Positions 17,109 to 27,658 of a DNA stretch of 64,000 bases are shown piece by piece. The stretch comes from Nocardioides guangzhouensis. GTDB taxonomy: Bacteria > Actinomycetota > Actinomycetes > Propionibacteriales > Nocardioidaceae. The position numbers and the translations under genes were made by a program. The notes under the pieces were generated by a model. It searched no databases, had not been told where the DNA came from, and saw only the letters and a program-made list of their open reading frames with translations. Numbering within the stretch: the stretch's first letter is position 1; each line of letters opens with the position of its first letter. The stretch is from assembly GCF_004519545.1 (NCBI RefSeq), contig NZ_SDKM01000021.1:1-64000 (forward strand), read 5' to 3'.

Positions 17109-18455
17109 CTACAGCGCGAGCCGCTCCTTGACCACCGCGGCCAGCCGTCCGGCGACGTCACTCGCGATCTCCTGGGTCGGTGCCTCGACCATCACCCGCA
17201 CCAGCGGCTCGGTGCCGGACGGGCGCAGCAGCACCCGGCCGGTGTCACCGAGCTGGGCCTCGGCCTCGGCGACCGCCGCCGCGAGCGCGGTGTCGTCGTC
17301 GGCTCGCGACTTGTCGACCCCCTTGACGTTGACCAGGACCTGGGGGAGGCGGGTCATCACGCCGGCCAGGTCGGCGAGCGGGCGGCCGGTGGCGGCCATC
17401 CGCTCGAGCACGTGCAGGGCGGCCAGCAGGCCGTCGCCGGTGGTGGCGTGGTTGGTCATGATGATGTGGCCGGACTGCTCACCGCCGAGGGTGTACCCGC
17501 CGGCCTTCATCGCCTCGAGCACGTAGCGGTCGCCGACCTTGGTCTGCCGCACGCCGACGCCCTCGCCGCGCATCGCCTGGACGAAGCCGAGGTTGCTCAT
17601 CACCGTGGCGACCACCGTGTCGTGGGCGAGCAGGCCCTGCTCACGCAGGCCGAGCGCGAGCACCGCCAGCAGCTGGTCGCCGTCCACGACGGTGCCCGAG
17701 GCGTCGACCGCGAGCACCCGGTCGGCGTCGCCGTCGACGGCGAACCCGGCGTCGGCACCCTGCTCGACGACGGCCTTCTGCAGGTCGTCGAGGTGCGTGG
17801 AGCCGCAGTTGTCGTTGATGTTGAGGCCGTCGGGGTCGGCATGGATCGGCACCACCTCGGCCCCGGCCGCGCGCAGCGCCTGCGGGCCGACCTCGGCGGC
17901 CGCACCCTCGGCGCAGTCGAGCACGATCTTGAGGCCCGCGAGCGAGCCCTGGACGGTGCCTGCCAGGTGGGCGGCGTAGTCGTCCACCGTCTTGTCGTAC
18001 GTCGACACCCGGCCGACGTCCCGGCCGGTCGGGCGCTGCCAGTCCTCGCGGAGCTGCTTCTCGATCGCGATCTCGATGGCGTCGTCCAGCTTGTGGCCGC
18101 CGCGGGCCAGGAACTTGATGCCGTTGTCGGGCATCGGGTTGTGCGAGGCCGACAGCATCACGCCGAGGTCGGCGTCGAGTGCGCCGGTCAGGTGCGCCAC
18201 CCCCGGGGTCGGGAGCACGCCGAGCAGCAGCACGTCGACGCCGGCGGAGGCCAGGCCGGCCACCACCGCGGCCTCGAGGAACTGCCCGGAGATGCGCGTG
18301 TCCCGGCCGACCACGGCGACAGGGCGGTGGCCCGCGAACGTGCCGCGCTCGGCGAGGACGTGTGCTGCAGAAACGGAGAGGTCCAGGGCCAGCTCAGCGG
18401 TCAGGTGACCGTTGGCCAGGCCCCGGACCCCGTCCGTGCCGAAGAGTCGCGTCAT
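17109..18455 (-). CDS. glmM: phosphoglucosamine mutase
   Basis: A 448-residue alpha-D-phosphohexomutase that turns GlcN-6-P into GlcN-1-P for UDP-GlcNAc. Seen: N-terminal LFGTDGVRG, the phosphoserine loop [15 protein letters not shown] (near residue 103), the metal loop DGDADR, and GEQSGH. ATG at 18455, 22 nt after rpsI, as in many actinobacteria (rplM-rpsI-glmM). glmS, the previous step, is in the separate operon at 12092-13936. Confidence 0.97.
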   Translation of the reverse strand: MTRLFGTDGVRGLANGHLTAELALDLSVSAAHVLAERGTFAGHRPVAVVGRDTRISGQFLEAAVVAGLASAGVDVLLLGVLPTPGVAHLTGALDADLGVMLSASHNPMPDNGIKFLARGGHKLDDAIEIAIEKQLREDWQRPTGRDVGRVSTYDKTVDDYAAHLAGTVQGSLAGLKIVLDCAEGAAAEVGPQALRAAGAEVVPIHADPDGLNINDNCGSTHLDDLQKAVVEQGADAGFAVDGDADRVLAVDASGTVVDGDQLLAVLALGLREQGLLAHDTVVATVMSNLGFVQAMRGEGVGVRQTKVGDRYVLEAMKAGGYTLGGEQSGHIIMTNHATTGDGLLAALHVLERMAATGRPLADLAGVMTRLPQVLVNVKGVDKSRADDDTALAAAVAEAEAQLGDTGRVLLRPSGTEPLVRVMVEAPTQEIASDVAGRLAAVVKERLAL

Positions 18456-18477
18456 GCGCCCAGACTGTATGCGTTGA

Positions 18478-18996
18478 TCAGCGCTTGCTGAACTGCGGAG
18501 CCTTGCGGGCCTTCTTGAGACCGGCCTTCTTGCGCTCGATGACGCGGGCGTCGCGGGTCAGCAGGCCGGCCTTCTTGAGCGAAGGACGGTTCGCCTCGGC
18601 GTCGACGGCGTTCAGCGCACGGGCCACGCCCAGGCGCAGCGCACCGGCCTGGCCGGTGATGCCGCCGCCGTGGATGCGGGCGATGACGTCGAAGCGGCCC
18701 TCGAGCTGGGTGTTCACGAAGGGCTCGTTGACGACCTGCTGGTGCAGCTTGTTCGGGAAGTAGGAGTCCAGCGTGCGGCCGTTGACGGTCCACTGACCGG
18801 TGCCGGGCACCAGGCGGACGCGGGCGACGGCCTGCTTGCGGCGGCCGGTGGCGGCAGCCGGGGCGACGGTCGCCGGGCGCAGCGGGGCGTCGGCGGACGG
18901 CGCGGACTCGGAGCTGTAGGCAACGCCCTGCTCGTTGACCTCGTAGGTCTCCTCGACGTCTCCGTCGACGGTCGGGTTCTCGGTGGTCTCAGCCAC
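18478..18996 (-). CDS. rpsI: 30S ribosomal protein uS9
   Basis: A 172-residue uS9. The conserved domain begins at about residue 50 ([17 protein letters not shown]) and ends with the tRNA-contacting tail [12 protein letters not shown]. The first 48 or so residues are an acidic extension; actinobacterial S9 proteins often have one. It lies 32 nt downstream of rplM. Confidence 0.97.
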   Translation of the reverse strand: MAETTENPTVDGDVEETYEVNEQGVAYSSESAPSADAPLRPATVAPAAATGRRKQAVARVRLVPGTGQWTVNGRTLDSYFPNKLHQQVVNEPFVNTQLEGRFDVIARIHGGGITGQAGALRLGVARALNAVDAEANRPSLKKAGLLTRDARVIERKKAGLKKARKAPQFSKR

Positions 18997-19028
18997 GATG
19001 TCTTCTCTCGATCCTTCTTCGACGACGA

Positions 19029-19472
19029 TTACTGGGAGATCTGCTTGATCTCGAACGGCGTGGCCTTCTGGGCCGCGTGCGGGTGCTCGGGGCCGGAGTA
19101 GACCTTGAGCTTCTTCAGCATCTGGCGGCCGAGGCGGTTCTTGGGGAGCATGCCCCAGACGGCTTTCTCGATGGCCTTGCGCGCGTCCTTCTCCAGGAGC
19201 TCGCCGATCGGGGTGGCGCTGAGGCCGCCCGGGTAGCCGGAGTGGCGGTAGGCCATCTTGGTGGTCTTCTTGGTGCCGGACAGCGCGACCTTCTCGGCGT
19301 TCACGATGATGACGAAGTCACCCGTGTCGACGTGGGGCGCGAACATCGGCTTGTGCTTGCCGCGGAGGAGGTTGGCGGTCTGGACGGCGAGCCGTCCGAG
19401 GACCACGTCGGTGGCGTCGATGACGTGCCACTCGCGCTTGATGTCCGCGGGCTTGGGGCTGTACGTGCGCAC
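19029..19472 (-). CDS. rplM: 50S ribosomal protein uL13
   Basis: A 147-residue uL13 with [20 protein letters not shown] at the start and [12 protein letters not shown] in the middle. GTG 19472 is chosen because it gives the family's usual N-terminus. It heads rplM-rpsI-glmM and has a good sigma-A-like promoter 168 nt upstream. Confidence 0.97.
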   Translation of the reverse strand: MRTYSPKPADIKREWHVIDATDVVLGRLAVQTANLLRGKHKPMFAPHVDTGDFVIIVNAEKVALSGTKKTTKMAYRHSGYPGGLSATPIGELLEKDARKAIEKAVWGMLPKNRLGRQMLKKLKVYSGPEHPHAAQKATPFEIKQISQ

Positions 19473-19639
19473 AGGAACTAGCCTTCTTCGTTCGTTGGGC
19501 CCGGCACGAGGACCGTGCCGGGTGGGTTGCTGCGGCTTCTGACGAACACTGCCCGGCTTCACCAGCGGCGCTGGCTGTCCGGATCTGCACCGTGGGCCCC
19601 GTACAGGCGGCCACGACGCGGCAGGAGTCGCAAGGAACG

Positions 19640-19669
19640 AGTCTAGGTGTGTGCGTGCGCGAGGGTCAA
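19640..19669 (-). promoter_or_regulatory. sigma-A-type promoter of rplM-rpsI-glmM
   Basis: On the minus strand TTGACC (19664-19669) is followed by an 18-nt spacer and TAGACT (19640-19645). This is the best housekeeping promoter seen in the window. It leaves a 5' leader of about 160 nt before rplM, which contains a GGCACGAG/CTCGTGCC-type hairpin (about 19503-19522), possibly regulatory. Confidence 0.65.
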
Positions 19670-19765
19670 AACGGCCCGGGTTAGCGTCCCGGCCGGTCAC
19701 GGAATAGGTTGGGGGGACACAATTTCCGAGGTGCACTCACCCTATCTTCTGTGACAGGAGCCGAC

Positions 19766-21085
<1,320 letters not shown>

Positions 21086-21097
21086 CCAGACCGCTCC

Positions 21098-21137
21098 GCA
21101 GAACGCCGCGCCGGACGTATCTGGCGCGGCGTTCTGC
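21098..21137 (+). terminator. terminator of gltA
   Basis: A perfect 15-bp stem: GCAGAACGCCGCGCC (21098-21112) pairs with its complement at 21123-21137, with a 10-nt loop. It lies 12 nt after the gltA stop. No U-tract. Confidence 0.8.
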
Positions 21138-21312
21138 GTCTCCTCACCCGCATGACGAACGCACACCCCCTGGCAGCCTGGCTGGCCCTGAGGAACAGCC
21201 CGGACCGTACGACGACCCGGCAGCGACGCGGCACCAACCGCGGCGCGGCGAAAGGCAGCCCGCGCGTTCCGGCGCCCCGCCGTACCGTCGAGTGAACCGC
21301 CCCGCCTGAGCC

Positions 21313-22560
21313 CTACTGCCGCTCGAGGCGGCGCACCGACGGCACCGTGGCGGCCAGCAGCGAGCTGCCGCCCATGATCGCGGCCAACACCAGCAGCCAG
21401 GTCGTGGTGCCGGTGAGTGCGACCACCGGGCCGACCAGCACCAGCCCGAGCGGCCGGGCCACGAACGAGCCCACGATGTCGAACGCGTAGACCCGGGCCA
21501 GCTTGTCCTCGGCGACGTTCTGCTGGATCGACAGGTCCCAGTTGACGCTGAAGATCTCGAGTCCGAAGCCGTGCAGGAACGCGCCGAGCAGCAGCACCGG
21601 CAGCTGGTCCGAGAGCGCCATCGCGAGCGGGAAGCACGCGGTCAGCGCCAGGAACACGGTGCCGACTGCCAGGCCGTACCGGGGGCGCCAGCGCAGCGTG
21701 ACCAGGCCGCCCACCATGAAGCCGCCCATGAGCAGGGCGAGCGCCCAGCCCCAGGCCGCGGTGCCCCACTCGTCGCCGACGACGATCGGGCCGAGCACGC
21801 CCTGCACGCCGCCGTAGAACAGGTGGTAGAGCAGCGCCTGCCCGATCAGCAACCAGAGCCAGGTGTGCCGGAGGACCTCACGGGCACCGGCACCGAGGTC
21901 GCCGAGCAGGCTCTGCCGATCACCGGTGGCGACCACCGACGGCACCCGGATCAGCGCGAAGCAGCAGGCCGCCACCACGAAGCTCAGCGCGTCGATCGCG
22001 ATCGCCCAGCCGGCGCCGAACGCCGCGACCAGCATGCCGGCGACGGCGTACCCGATGACGCCGGCGGTGTTCTGGGACAGCCGGCGGATCGCGACCGCGG
22101 ACCCGAGCAGCTCGGCCGGCACGGTCTGCCGGGTCATCGCCTGGGAGGACGGGCCGCTCAGCGCCTGCAGGCAGCCGTTGACGAGGCCGATGAGGCCGAG
22201 CAGCGTGACCGACGCCCAGCCGCCGATCAGGGCCAGCGCGATCACGCCCTGGGTGACTGCGGCGCCAGCGGCCGCGCCCTGCATGAGCACCTGGCGCGGC
22301 AGTCGGTCACCGAGCACGCCGCCGAACAGCAGCGTGACCACCTCGGCCAGCGCGAACGCCGCAACGACCATCCCGAGCTGCGAGGCCGAGCCGCCGAGCT
22401 CGAGCACCCCGAAGGCCAGCGCGACGGGGGTGATCGCGTTGCCGAGCGAGCTGACCGTGGTGCCCGTGACCAGGAACCGGTACGGCGCGTGGCGCAGCGG
22501 GCCGCCGGACCGGGGCGGGTGCGGCGTGACCGGCAGGTCGAGCGGGGTCTCCGTGGTCAT
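21313..22560 (-). CDS. MFS transporter under divergent MarR control
   Basis: A 415-residue 12-helix major facilitator protein of the drug-exporter type (about helices from LVTGTTVSSLGNAI to LLVLAAIMGGSSLL). The loop 2-3 motif is GGVLGDRLPRQ. It starts 6 nt after a TAATTT -10 box that has TTGACG 18 nt upstream. The spacer holds a palindrome likely bound by the divergent MarR protein. Substrate unknown; an efflux role is inferred from the pair. Confidence 0.88.
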   Translation of the reverse strand: MTTETPLDLPVTPHPPRSGGPLRHAPYRFLVTGTTVSSLGNAITPVALAFGVLELGGSASQLGMVVAAFALAEVVTLLFGGVLGDRLPRQVLMQGAAAGAAVTQGVIALALIGGWASVTLLGLIGLVNGCLQALSGPSSQAMTRQTVPAELLGSAVAIRRLSQNTAGVIGYAVAGMLVAAFGAGWAIAIDALSFVVAACCFALIRVPSVVATGDRQSLLGDLGAGAREVLRHTWLWLLIGQALLYHLFYGGVQGVLGPIVVGDEWGTAAWGWALALLMGGFMVGGLVTLRWRPRYGLAVGTVFLALTACFPLAMALSDQLPVLLLGAFLHGFGLEIFSVNWDLSIQQNVAEDKLARVYAFDIVGSFVARPLGLVLVGPVVALTGTTTWLLVLAAIMGGSSLLAATVPSVRRLERQ

Positions 22561-22624
22561 GCCGTGAAATTACTTCGCTAACGAATTATTCGTCAATGAA
22601 ATACCGCCCCGGTACCCTGAGGGC
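22561..22624. promoter_or_regulatory. divergent promoter/operator between MFS and marR
   Basis: For the MFS gene (minus): TTGACG (22591-22596), 18-nt spacer, TAATTT (22567-22572), then 6 nt to ATG. For marR (plus): TACCCT (22613-22618), 6 nt to ATG. Between the MFS boxes lie overlapping palindromes, TTCGCTAACGAA and TAACGAATTATTCGTCA. This AT-rich island in GC-rich DNA is a good MarR operator. MarR bound here would block the MFS promoter and possibly its own. Confidence 0.65.
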
Positions 22625-23137
22625 ATGCCCGAGGAGGACTGGGTCGACCGGCATGTCGCCCGCTGGCGCGACCACTGGATCGACGTCCACTTCGACGACG
22701 AGGTGGAGGGCGTGGTGACGCGGATCGGCGCGATCGCGCGCTACCTGCGGCAGAAGAAGAAGGAGGCGCTCGTCGACACCGGCCTCCAGGACTTCGAGTA
22801 CGACACCCTGCACATGCTGATGATCCGCGACACCCCCGGGCACGCGAGCCCGACCGACCTGGCCCGCGACCTCGGCGTCTCCCCCGCGGGGATGACCGGA
22901 CGGCTGGACGGGCTCGAGAAGGCCGGCTGGATCCAGCGCCGGCCCTCCGCCGAGGACCGGCGCCGGGTCGGCATCGAGGTCACCAAGGCCGGCGCCGCGA
23001 TCTGGCGCAGTGCGATGGCCCGCCGCGGCGATACCGAGAACGCCCTGGTCGGAGCGCTCACGGCTGCGGAGCAGAAGCAGCTCAACCGGCTGCTGAAGAA
23101 GATGACCCTGACCCTCGAGCCCGAGGCCGACGACTGA
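22625..23137 (+). CDS. MarR-family transcriptional regulator
   Basis: A 170-residue winged-helix regulator. Seen: SPTDLARDLGVSPAGMTGRLDGLEKAGWIQRR (helix-turn-helix) and the wing with EDRRRVGIEVTKAG. About 45 extra residues at the N-terminus precede the usual MarR core. It is divergent from an MFS transporter over a 64-bp palindromic region, and its mRNA may be leaderless. Inferred to repress the pump until a ligand binds. Confidence 0.9.
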   Translation: MPEEDWVDRHVARWRDHWIDVHFDDEVEGVVTRIGAIARYLRQKKKEALVDTGLQDFEYDTLHMLMIRDTPGHASPTDLARDLGVSPAGMTGRLDGLEKAGWIQRRPSAEDRRRVGIEVTKAGAAIWRSAMARRGDTENALVGALTAAEQKQLNRLLKKMTLTLEPEADD

Positions 23138-23153
23138 GCCGTCCCGGGACACG

Positions 23154-23187
23154 GACGGGCCGCCCCCGTCACCGGGAGCGGCCCGTC
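23154..23187. terminator. shared terminator between convergent marR and metalloprotease
   Basis: GACGGGCCGC (23154-23163) pairs with GCGGCCCGTC (23178-23187), with inner CCCG/CGGG. It is symmetric, so it can act for both convergent genes. Confidence 0.75.
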
Positions 23188-23209
23188 GTACGCCGTGACG
23201 CGGGGTGCG

Positions 23210-24178
23210 TCAGGGAACGGCGCGGAAGTTGATCCAGGCGTCGTTCATGCGCTGCGCCTGACCCTTCGTGAACAGGTACATGCAGGAGTCCTGCGTGTAG
23301 TCCATGAAGTTGTGGATCGGGTCGAGGCCCGGCGCGGTGCAGGTGTCGGCTCCCTCGGGGCAGTCGAACTGCGGGATGGCCTCCTTCGGGGTGTCCTTGA
23401 CGAAGTCGTTCGACGCCGAGCAGCCGGCCTGGAACGTGTGGTGCAGGGCCAGCCAGTGTCCGACCTCGTGGGTGAGCGTGTCGCCGAGGGAGTACTTGCC
23501 GGCACTGCCGCCCGGCATGGACTCGTCGAGCATCACGACGCCGTCGATGTAGTCACGGCCACTGTTGTAGCCCTGCGGGAAGTACGCCCAGCCGAGCAGT
23601 CCGTCGCCGATGTTGCCGGCGTAGACGTTGAGGGTCTCGCTGTTGCCGGTGTAGAGAGCACGCTTCATGCTGCGCTCTTCCCTGCTCTGCAGGCCCACCG
23701 TGTACCAGGCGTCGTTCTTGACGAACTCGATCGACTGGAGGTCGAAGCGGAACGGCGTGTCCGCACCCTCGCCCTCGTGGCCGGCCGGCTCCGCGGCGCC
23801 GGAGAACGCGTCGTTGAGCACCTGTATCTGCGCGTCGACCATGGAGGTCCAGTCGGCGTTCGACCGCGAGCTCGGCTCGGAGGCGGACTGGATCATGTGG
23901 AAGGCCACCGGGATGTGCACCGAGCCGTTCGGCATGCGGGGCTGGGCCTTGATCCGACCATAGGCCGCCGCATTCGGGTCCTGCGCGGGCTCCTTGCCCT
24001 TCTTGTTGCGGACGCGGGCGACGGACGAACCGTCCTCGCACTTCTGGACGGCGGGGCTGGCGTGGGTTCCGGACGCCACGCTGTTCGCGGTGGCGACGGC
24101 GACGGGCGCCGCGCCGCCCGCCAGCAGGGCTGCGGTCGCTCCGGCGACCAGGGTGCTGCGGATCTTCAGACTGCGCAT
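23210..24178 (-). CDS. secreted M43-type (pappalysin-like) zinc metalloprotease
   Basis: A 322-residue exported protease. The signal peptide is about residues 1-30 (MRSLKIRS, then a hydrophobic stretch ending AVATA). The zinc site is H237-E238-V-G-H241 with H247 (HEVGHWLALHH), and the Met-turn is NFMDYTQDSCMYLF. Several Cys in the C-terminal half probably form disulfides. This matches cytophagalysin/pappalysin-type M43 enzymes. ATG 24178 has GAGAGGA upstream. It is probably transcribed alone. Substrate unknown. Confidence 0.9.
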   Translation of the reverse strand: MRSLKIRSTLVAGATAALLAGGAAPVAVATANSVASGTHASPAVQKCEDGSSVARVRNKKGKEPAQDPNAAAYGRIKAQPRMPNGSVHIPVAFHMIQSASEPSSRSNADWTSMVDAQIQVLNDAFSGAAEPAGHEGEGADTPFRFDLQSIEFVKNDAWYTVGLQSREERSMKRALYTGNSETLNVYAGNIGDGLLGWAYFPQGYNSGRDYIDGVVMLDESMPGGSAGKYSLGDTLTHEVGHWLALHHTFQAGCSASNDFVKDTPKEAIPQFDCPEGADTCTAPGLDPIHNFMDYTQDSCMYLFTKGQAQRMNDAWINFRAVP

Positions 24179-24309
24179 CGCAAAGGGTTTCCTCTCCCGG
24201 GCAAGGCAATGACGCGAGGAACGTAACGCCCGACCCGGTTCCACCGAAAGACCTGCAGACCCGAGAGTTTCCCTTTAGAATGTGCAACTTTCCATTCTGG
24301 GGTGGTCGC

Positions 24310-25995
24310 TCATCGGGACCGCTGCACCCGGCCCTCGTCCCACACGGGTCCGTCCGACTCGTAGACCGAGCCGTCCGCGCCGTACACCAGGAACCGGTCG
24401 AAACCGCGCGCGAACCAGCGGTCGTGGGTCACCGCGAGCACCGTCCCCTCGAACGCCTCCAGCCCGTCCTCGAGCGCCTCCGCGGACTGCACGTCGAGGT
24501 TGTCGGTCGGCTCGTCGAGCAGCAGCAGCGTGGCACCCGAGAGCTCGAGCAGGAGGATCTGGAACCGCGCCTGCTGACCGCCGGAGAGCGACTCGAAGCG
24601 CTGCTCGGCGGCGTGCGCGAGCTCGTAGCGGTCCAGCGCCCGCGACGCCTCCTCGCGCGGCATCCCGGACCGGTGCTCGTCGCCCCGGTGCAGGATCTCC
24701 AGCAGGGTGCGGCCGACCAGCTCGGGGTGCTCGTGGGTCTGCACGAACCACCCCGGCCGCACCCGTGCGCCGAGCCGCGCGGTGCCGAGGTGACGCACCG
24801 GCTCGATCACGACGTCGCCGACCGGCTCGTGCTCCTTGTCCGGGCGGGTGCCGCCGGCGGCGAGCAGCCGCAGGAAGTGCGACTTGCCCGACCCGTTGGA
24901 CCCCAGCACCGCGACCCGCTCGCCGTACCAGACCTCGAGGTCGAACGGCTGCATCAGCCCGGTCAGCTCCAGGCCCTCGCAGATCACCGCGCGCTTGCCG
25001 GTCCGCCCGCCCGTCAGCCGCATCCGCACCTGCTGCTCACGTGGCTGCTCGGTCGGCGGCCCGGCCTCCTCGAACTTCCGGAGCCGGGTCTGCGCGGCCT
25101 GGTAGCGACTGGCCATGTCGGAGTTGTAGGCCGCCTTCTGCTTGTACATCAGCATCTGGGCGCGCAGCTTGGCGTGCTCCTCGTCCCAGCGCTTGCGCAG
25201 CTCCTCGAAGCGGGCGAAGCGGTCGCGCCTGGCCTCGTGGTACGACGAGAACCCGCCCGGGTGCGTCCACACCTTGTTGCCGGCGCTGCCGAGCTCGACC
25301 GTCACCACCCGGGTGGCGGTGTTGTCGAGCAGCTCCCGGTCGTGGCTGATGTAGAGGATGGTCTTCTCGGATCCGTTGATCCGCTCCTCCAGCCAGATCT
25401 TGCCCGGTACGTCGAGGAAGTTGTCCGGCTCGTCGAGCAGCAGCACCTCGTCCGGCCCGCGCAGGAGGTACTCCAGCACCAGCCGCTTCTGCTCGCCGCC
25501 CGAGAGGGTGCGCAGCTCGCGGTACTTCGCGCGGTCGTAGGGCACGCCCAGCCCGGCCATGGTGCACACGTCCCAGACGACCTCGATGTCGTAGCCGCCG
25601 GCGTCGGCGAACTCGGCCAGCGCGGCGGCGTACCGCATCTGGGTCTTCTCGTCCTCGGCCTCCATCAGGGCGCGTTCCCAGGCGTCCACGTCGTGCGCCG
25701 CGGCGCGGACCCGGGGCGGCGCGACCGACAGCAGCAGGTCGGCCAGCGTCGGGTCGTCGCCGAGCCCCGCGCCGACCATCTGCCGCATCACGCCCAGCCC
25801 GCCGCTGCGGGTGACGGTGCCGGCCTGGGGGGCGAGGTCACCGGTGATGATCCGCAGCAGGGTGGTCTTTCCGGCGCCGTTGGCGCCGACCAGGGCGACC
25901 TTGGCGCCCTCGCCGACGCGGAACGACACGTCGTCCAGCAGCACCCGCCCGTCCGGCAGCTGGAACCTGACCCCGGCGACATCCACGTGACCCAC
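24310..25995 (-). CDS. ABC-F family ATPase
   Basis: A 561-residue soluble protein with two ABC domains and no membrane helices. Domain 1: VGANGAGKTT, LSGGEQKRLVLEYLL, LLLDEPDNFLD. A charged linker follows (DRFARFEELRKRWDEEHAKLR and on). Domain 2: LGSNGSGKSHFL, LSGGQQARFQILLLEL, LLLDEPTDNLD. ABC-F proteins act on the ribosome; some protect against antibiotics, others tune translation. GTG 25995 (GHVDVAGV) is chosen, as this N-terminus is typical of actinobacterial members. The gene is divergent from the PAP2 gene. Resistance is possible but not shown. Confidence 0.9.
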   Translation of the reverse strand: MGHVDVAGVRFQLPDGRVLLDDVSFRVGEGAKVALVGANGAGKTTLLRIITGDLAPQAGTVTRSGGLGVMRQMVGAGLGDDPTLADLLLSVAPPRVRAAAHDVDAWERALMEAEDEKTQMRYAAALAEFADAGGYDIEVVWDVCTMAGLGVPYDRAKYRELRTLSGGEQKRLVLEYLLRGPDEVLLLDEPDNFLDVPGKIWLEERINGSEKTILYISHDRELLDNTATRVVTVELGSAGNKVWTHPGGFSSYHEARRDRFARFEELRKRWDEEHAKLRAQMLMYKQKAAYNSDMASRYQAAQTRLRKFEEAGPPTEQPREQQVRMRLTGGRTGKRAVICEGLELTGLMQPFDLEVWYGERVAVLGSNGSGKSHFLRLLAAGGTRPDKEHEPVGDVVIEPVRHLGTARLGARVRPGWFVQTHEHPELVGRTLLEILHRGDEHRSGMPREEASRALDRYELAHAAEQRFESLSGGQQARFQILLLELSGATLLLLDEPTDNLDVQSAEALEDGLEAFEGTVLAVTHDRWFARGFDRFLVYGADGSVYESDGPVWDEGRVQRSR

Positions 25996-26096
25996 GTCCG
26001 AAATGGTCCCGGACCGGCCCCGATCCCGCCACCGGATATGGTCCGTCACCTCCCCCTCCCACCCGAAAATGACGAGGTCGGAAGGGGTCGCTCCCG

Positions 26097-26102
26097 TAGA
26101 AT
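26097..26102 (+). promoter_or_regulatory. -10 box of the PAP2 gene (leaderless promoter candidate)
   Basis: TAGAAT ending 6 nt before the ATG at 26109, so transcription should start at the start codon. No clear -35 at 17-18 nt. Confidence 0.5.
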
Positions 26103-26108
26103 CCGCCC

Positions 26109-27056
26109 ATGGCAAGCGGTCCGGGGGAAGTTGTTCGGCCTGCCGTCCCCATCCAGGTCCCACCCAGCACACGCACCCGTTCCCGGGTGACGGCGTTGCT
26201 GGTGTACGCCGGCGTGCTCGCGCTCTGGGTCCGGGCGTTCGGCGTGCCCAGCGACACCGTGCAGATCTTCCTGTGGCTGTGGCTGGCCACCATCGCGTGG
26301 AACGTCGAGGCGCCCTGGCGGCACCACCTCGGCTTCCTCCGCGACTGGTGGGTGCCGGTCGCGGCCTTGGTCGTCTACTTCTACAGCCGCGGTCTCGCGG
26401 ACGAGTTCGGGCTCACCCCGCACTTCCAGATGCCGATCACGGTCGACACCTGGATCGGCGCCGGCGAGCTGCCGTCGGAGCGGCTCCAGGCCGCGCTGTG
26501 CGGTGCTCCCTGCGACCCTGCCAGCGACCCACGGTGGTACGACGTGCTCTTCACGTCGGTCTACACGACGCACTTCGTGGTCGGCCTGACCCTCGCGATG
26601 GTGCTGTGGCTGCGCAACCGCGGCGAGTGGATGAAGTGGATGCGCCGCTACGTCGGCATCAACATCGCCGCGCTGGTGGTCTACATCCTCTACCCCATGG
26701 CCCCGCCGTGGATGGCCTCGGAGGAGGGCTACCTCACCAGCGAGGTCGAGCGGATCACCCACCGCGGCTGGGCCGACACCGGCCTCGACCGCTTCCACCT
26801 CATCCTCACCGGTGTCGGCAACCCGGTGGCCGCGATGCCCTCGCTGCACGCCGGCATCTCGTTCCTGGTGGCGCTCTACGCCATCCAGCGGCTCCGGTCC
26901 GCCTGGCGCTGGGTCCTGATCGCCTACCCGCTGACCATGTCGCTCGCGCTGGTCTACGACGGCGAGCACTACGTCATCGACATCCTCGCCGGGGCGGCGC
27001 TGGCGATCGCGGTGATGGCCGCCTGCTCGTTCTGGGAGCGCAGCCGGGGCACCTAG
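26109..27056 (+). CDS. PAP2-superfamily membrane enzyme (AUR1/inositolphosphotransferase-like)
   Basis: A 315-residue protein with about six membrane helices. The acid phosphatase core is seen as AAMPSLHAGISF and YDGEHYVIDILAG, which hold the two catalytic His. This layout fits the PAP2_3 group, related to inositol phosphorylceramide synthases and lipid phosphate phosphatases. The active site should face outside. Inference: it handles phospholipid head groups or a cell-wall lipid. Its stop overlaps the convergent methyltransferase by 4 nt. Confidence 0.85.
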   Translation: MASGPGEVVRPAVPIQVPPSTRTRSRVTALLVYAGVLALWVRAFGVPSDTVQIFLWLWLATIAWNVEAPWRHHLGFLRDWWVPVAALVVYFYSRGLADEFGLTPHFQMPITVDTWIGAGELPSERLQAALCGAPCDPASDPRWYDVLFTSVYTTHFVVGLTLAMVLWLRNRGEWMKWMRRYVGINIAALVVYILYPMAPPWMASEEGYLTSEVERITHRGWADTGLDRFHLILTGVGNPVAAMPSLHAGISFLVALYAIQRLRSAWRWVLIAYPLTMSLALVYDGEHYVIDILAGAALAIAVMAACSFWERSRGT

Positions 27057-27658
27057 GGTGCGTCGGGCCTGCGGGTCTCCAGGACCCGGAAACCCTTGGC
27101 GCTGGCCAGCCGCTCGGTCGGCCAGCCCTCGGCGTCCAGCCAGCGCTGGAGCGAGTCGGCGCCGAGGTTCTTGCCGACCACCATCACCGCGCGCCCCTTC
27201 GGGGTGAGGCGTGGCAGCCAGCGCAGCAGCAGGTCGTGCAGGGCGTCCTTGCCGATCCGGATCGGCGGGTTCGACCAGATCTCGTCGTACGTCGCGTCGG
27301 CGGGCACGTCTTCCGGCAGGTGCGCGGTGAAGCGGTCGGCGACGCCGAGCGCGGCCGCGTTCTCCCGCGCCAGCAGCACCGCCCGCTCGTTGACGTCGAC
27401 GCCGGTGACCACGGCGCCGGGCACGGCCCGCGCGATGGCCAGGCCGATCATCCCGTAGCCGCAGCCGAGGTCGAGGATCCGCCCGGCCGCCGGCGGATCG
27501 GTCTCGCGGAACAGCACGGCGGTGCCGATGTCGAGCCGCCCCTGCGCGAAGACGCCGGAGCCGCTGGTCAGCGTGAGGTCGTGGCCCCACACGGTGGCCT
27601 CGACCGGGGTCCGCCTGAAGGCGACGGACGGGTCGGCGGAGAAGTAGTGGTCATCCAT
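27053..27658 (-). CDS. class I SAM methyltransferase, RsmC-like
   Basis: A 201-residue methyltransferase of the small (MTS) type. Seen: the SAM loop [16 protein letters not shown], acidic VTGVDVN, and the catalytic SNPPIRIGK, which marks N-methylation of guanine in RNA. RsmC makes m2G1207 in 16S rRNA, but this protein has only the C-terminal catalytic half of E. coli RsmC, as is usual in actinobacteria. It overlaps truA by 8 nt, consistent with co-transcription. Confidence 0.85.
   Translation of the reverse strand: MDDHYFSADPSVAFRRTPVEATVWGHDLTLTSGSGVFAQGRLDIGTAVLFRETDPPAAGRILDLGCGYGMIGLAIARAVPGAVVTGVDVNERAVLLARENAAALGVADRFTAHLPEDVPADATYDEIWSNPPIRIGKDALHDLLLRWLPRLTPKGRAVMVVGKNLGADSLQRWLDAEGWPTERLASAKGFRVLETRRPDAP

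Noticed and set aside
24310..25995. The ABC-F gene as a named antibiotic resistance determinant
   Set aside because: Only the general ABC-F layout can be seen. It cannot be placed in a resistance subgroup by eye.
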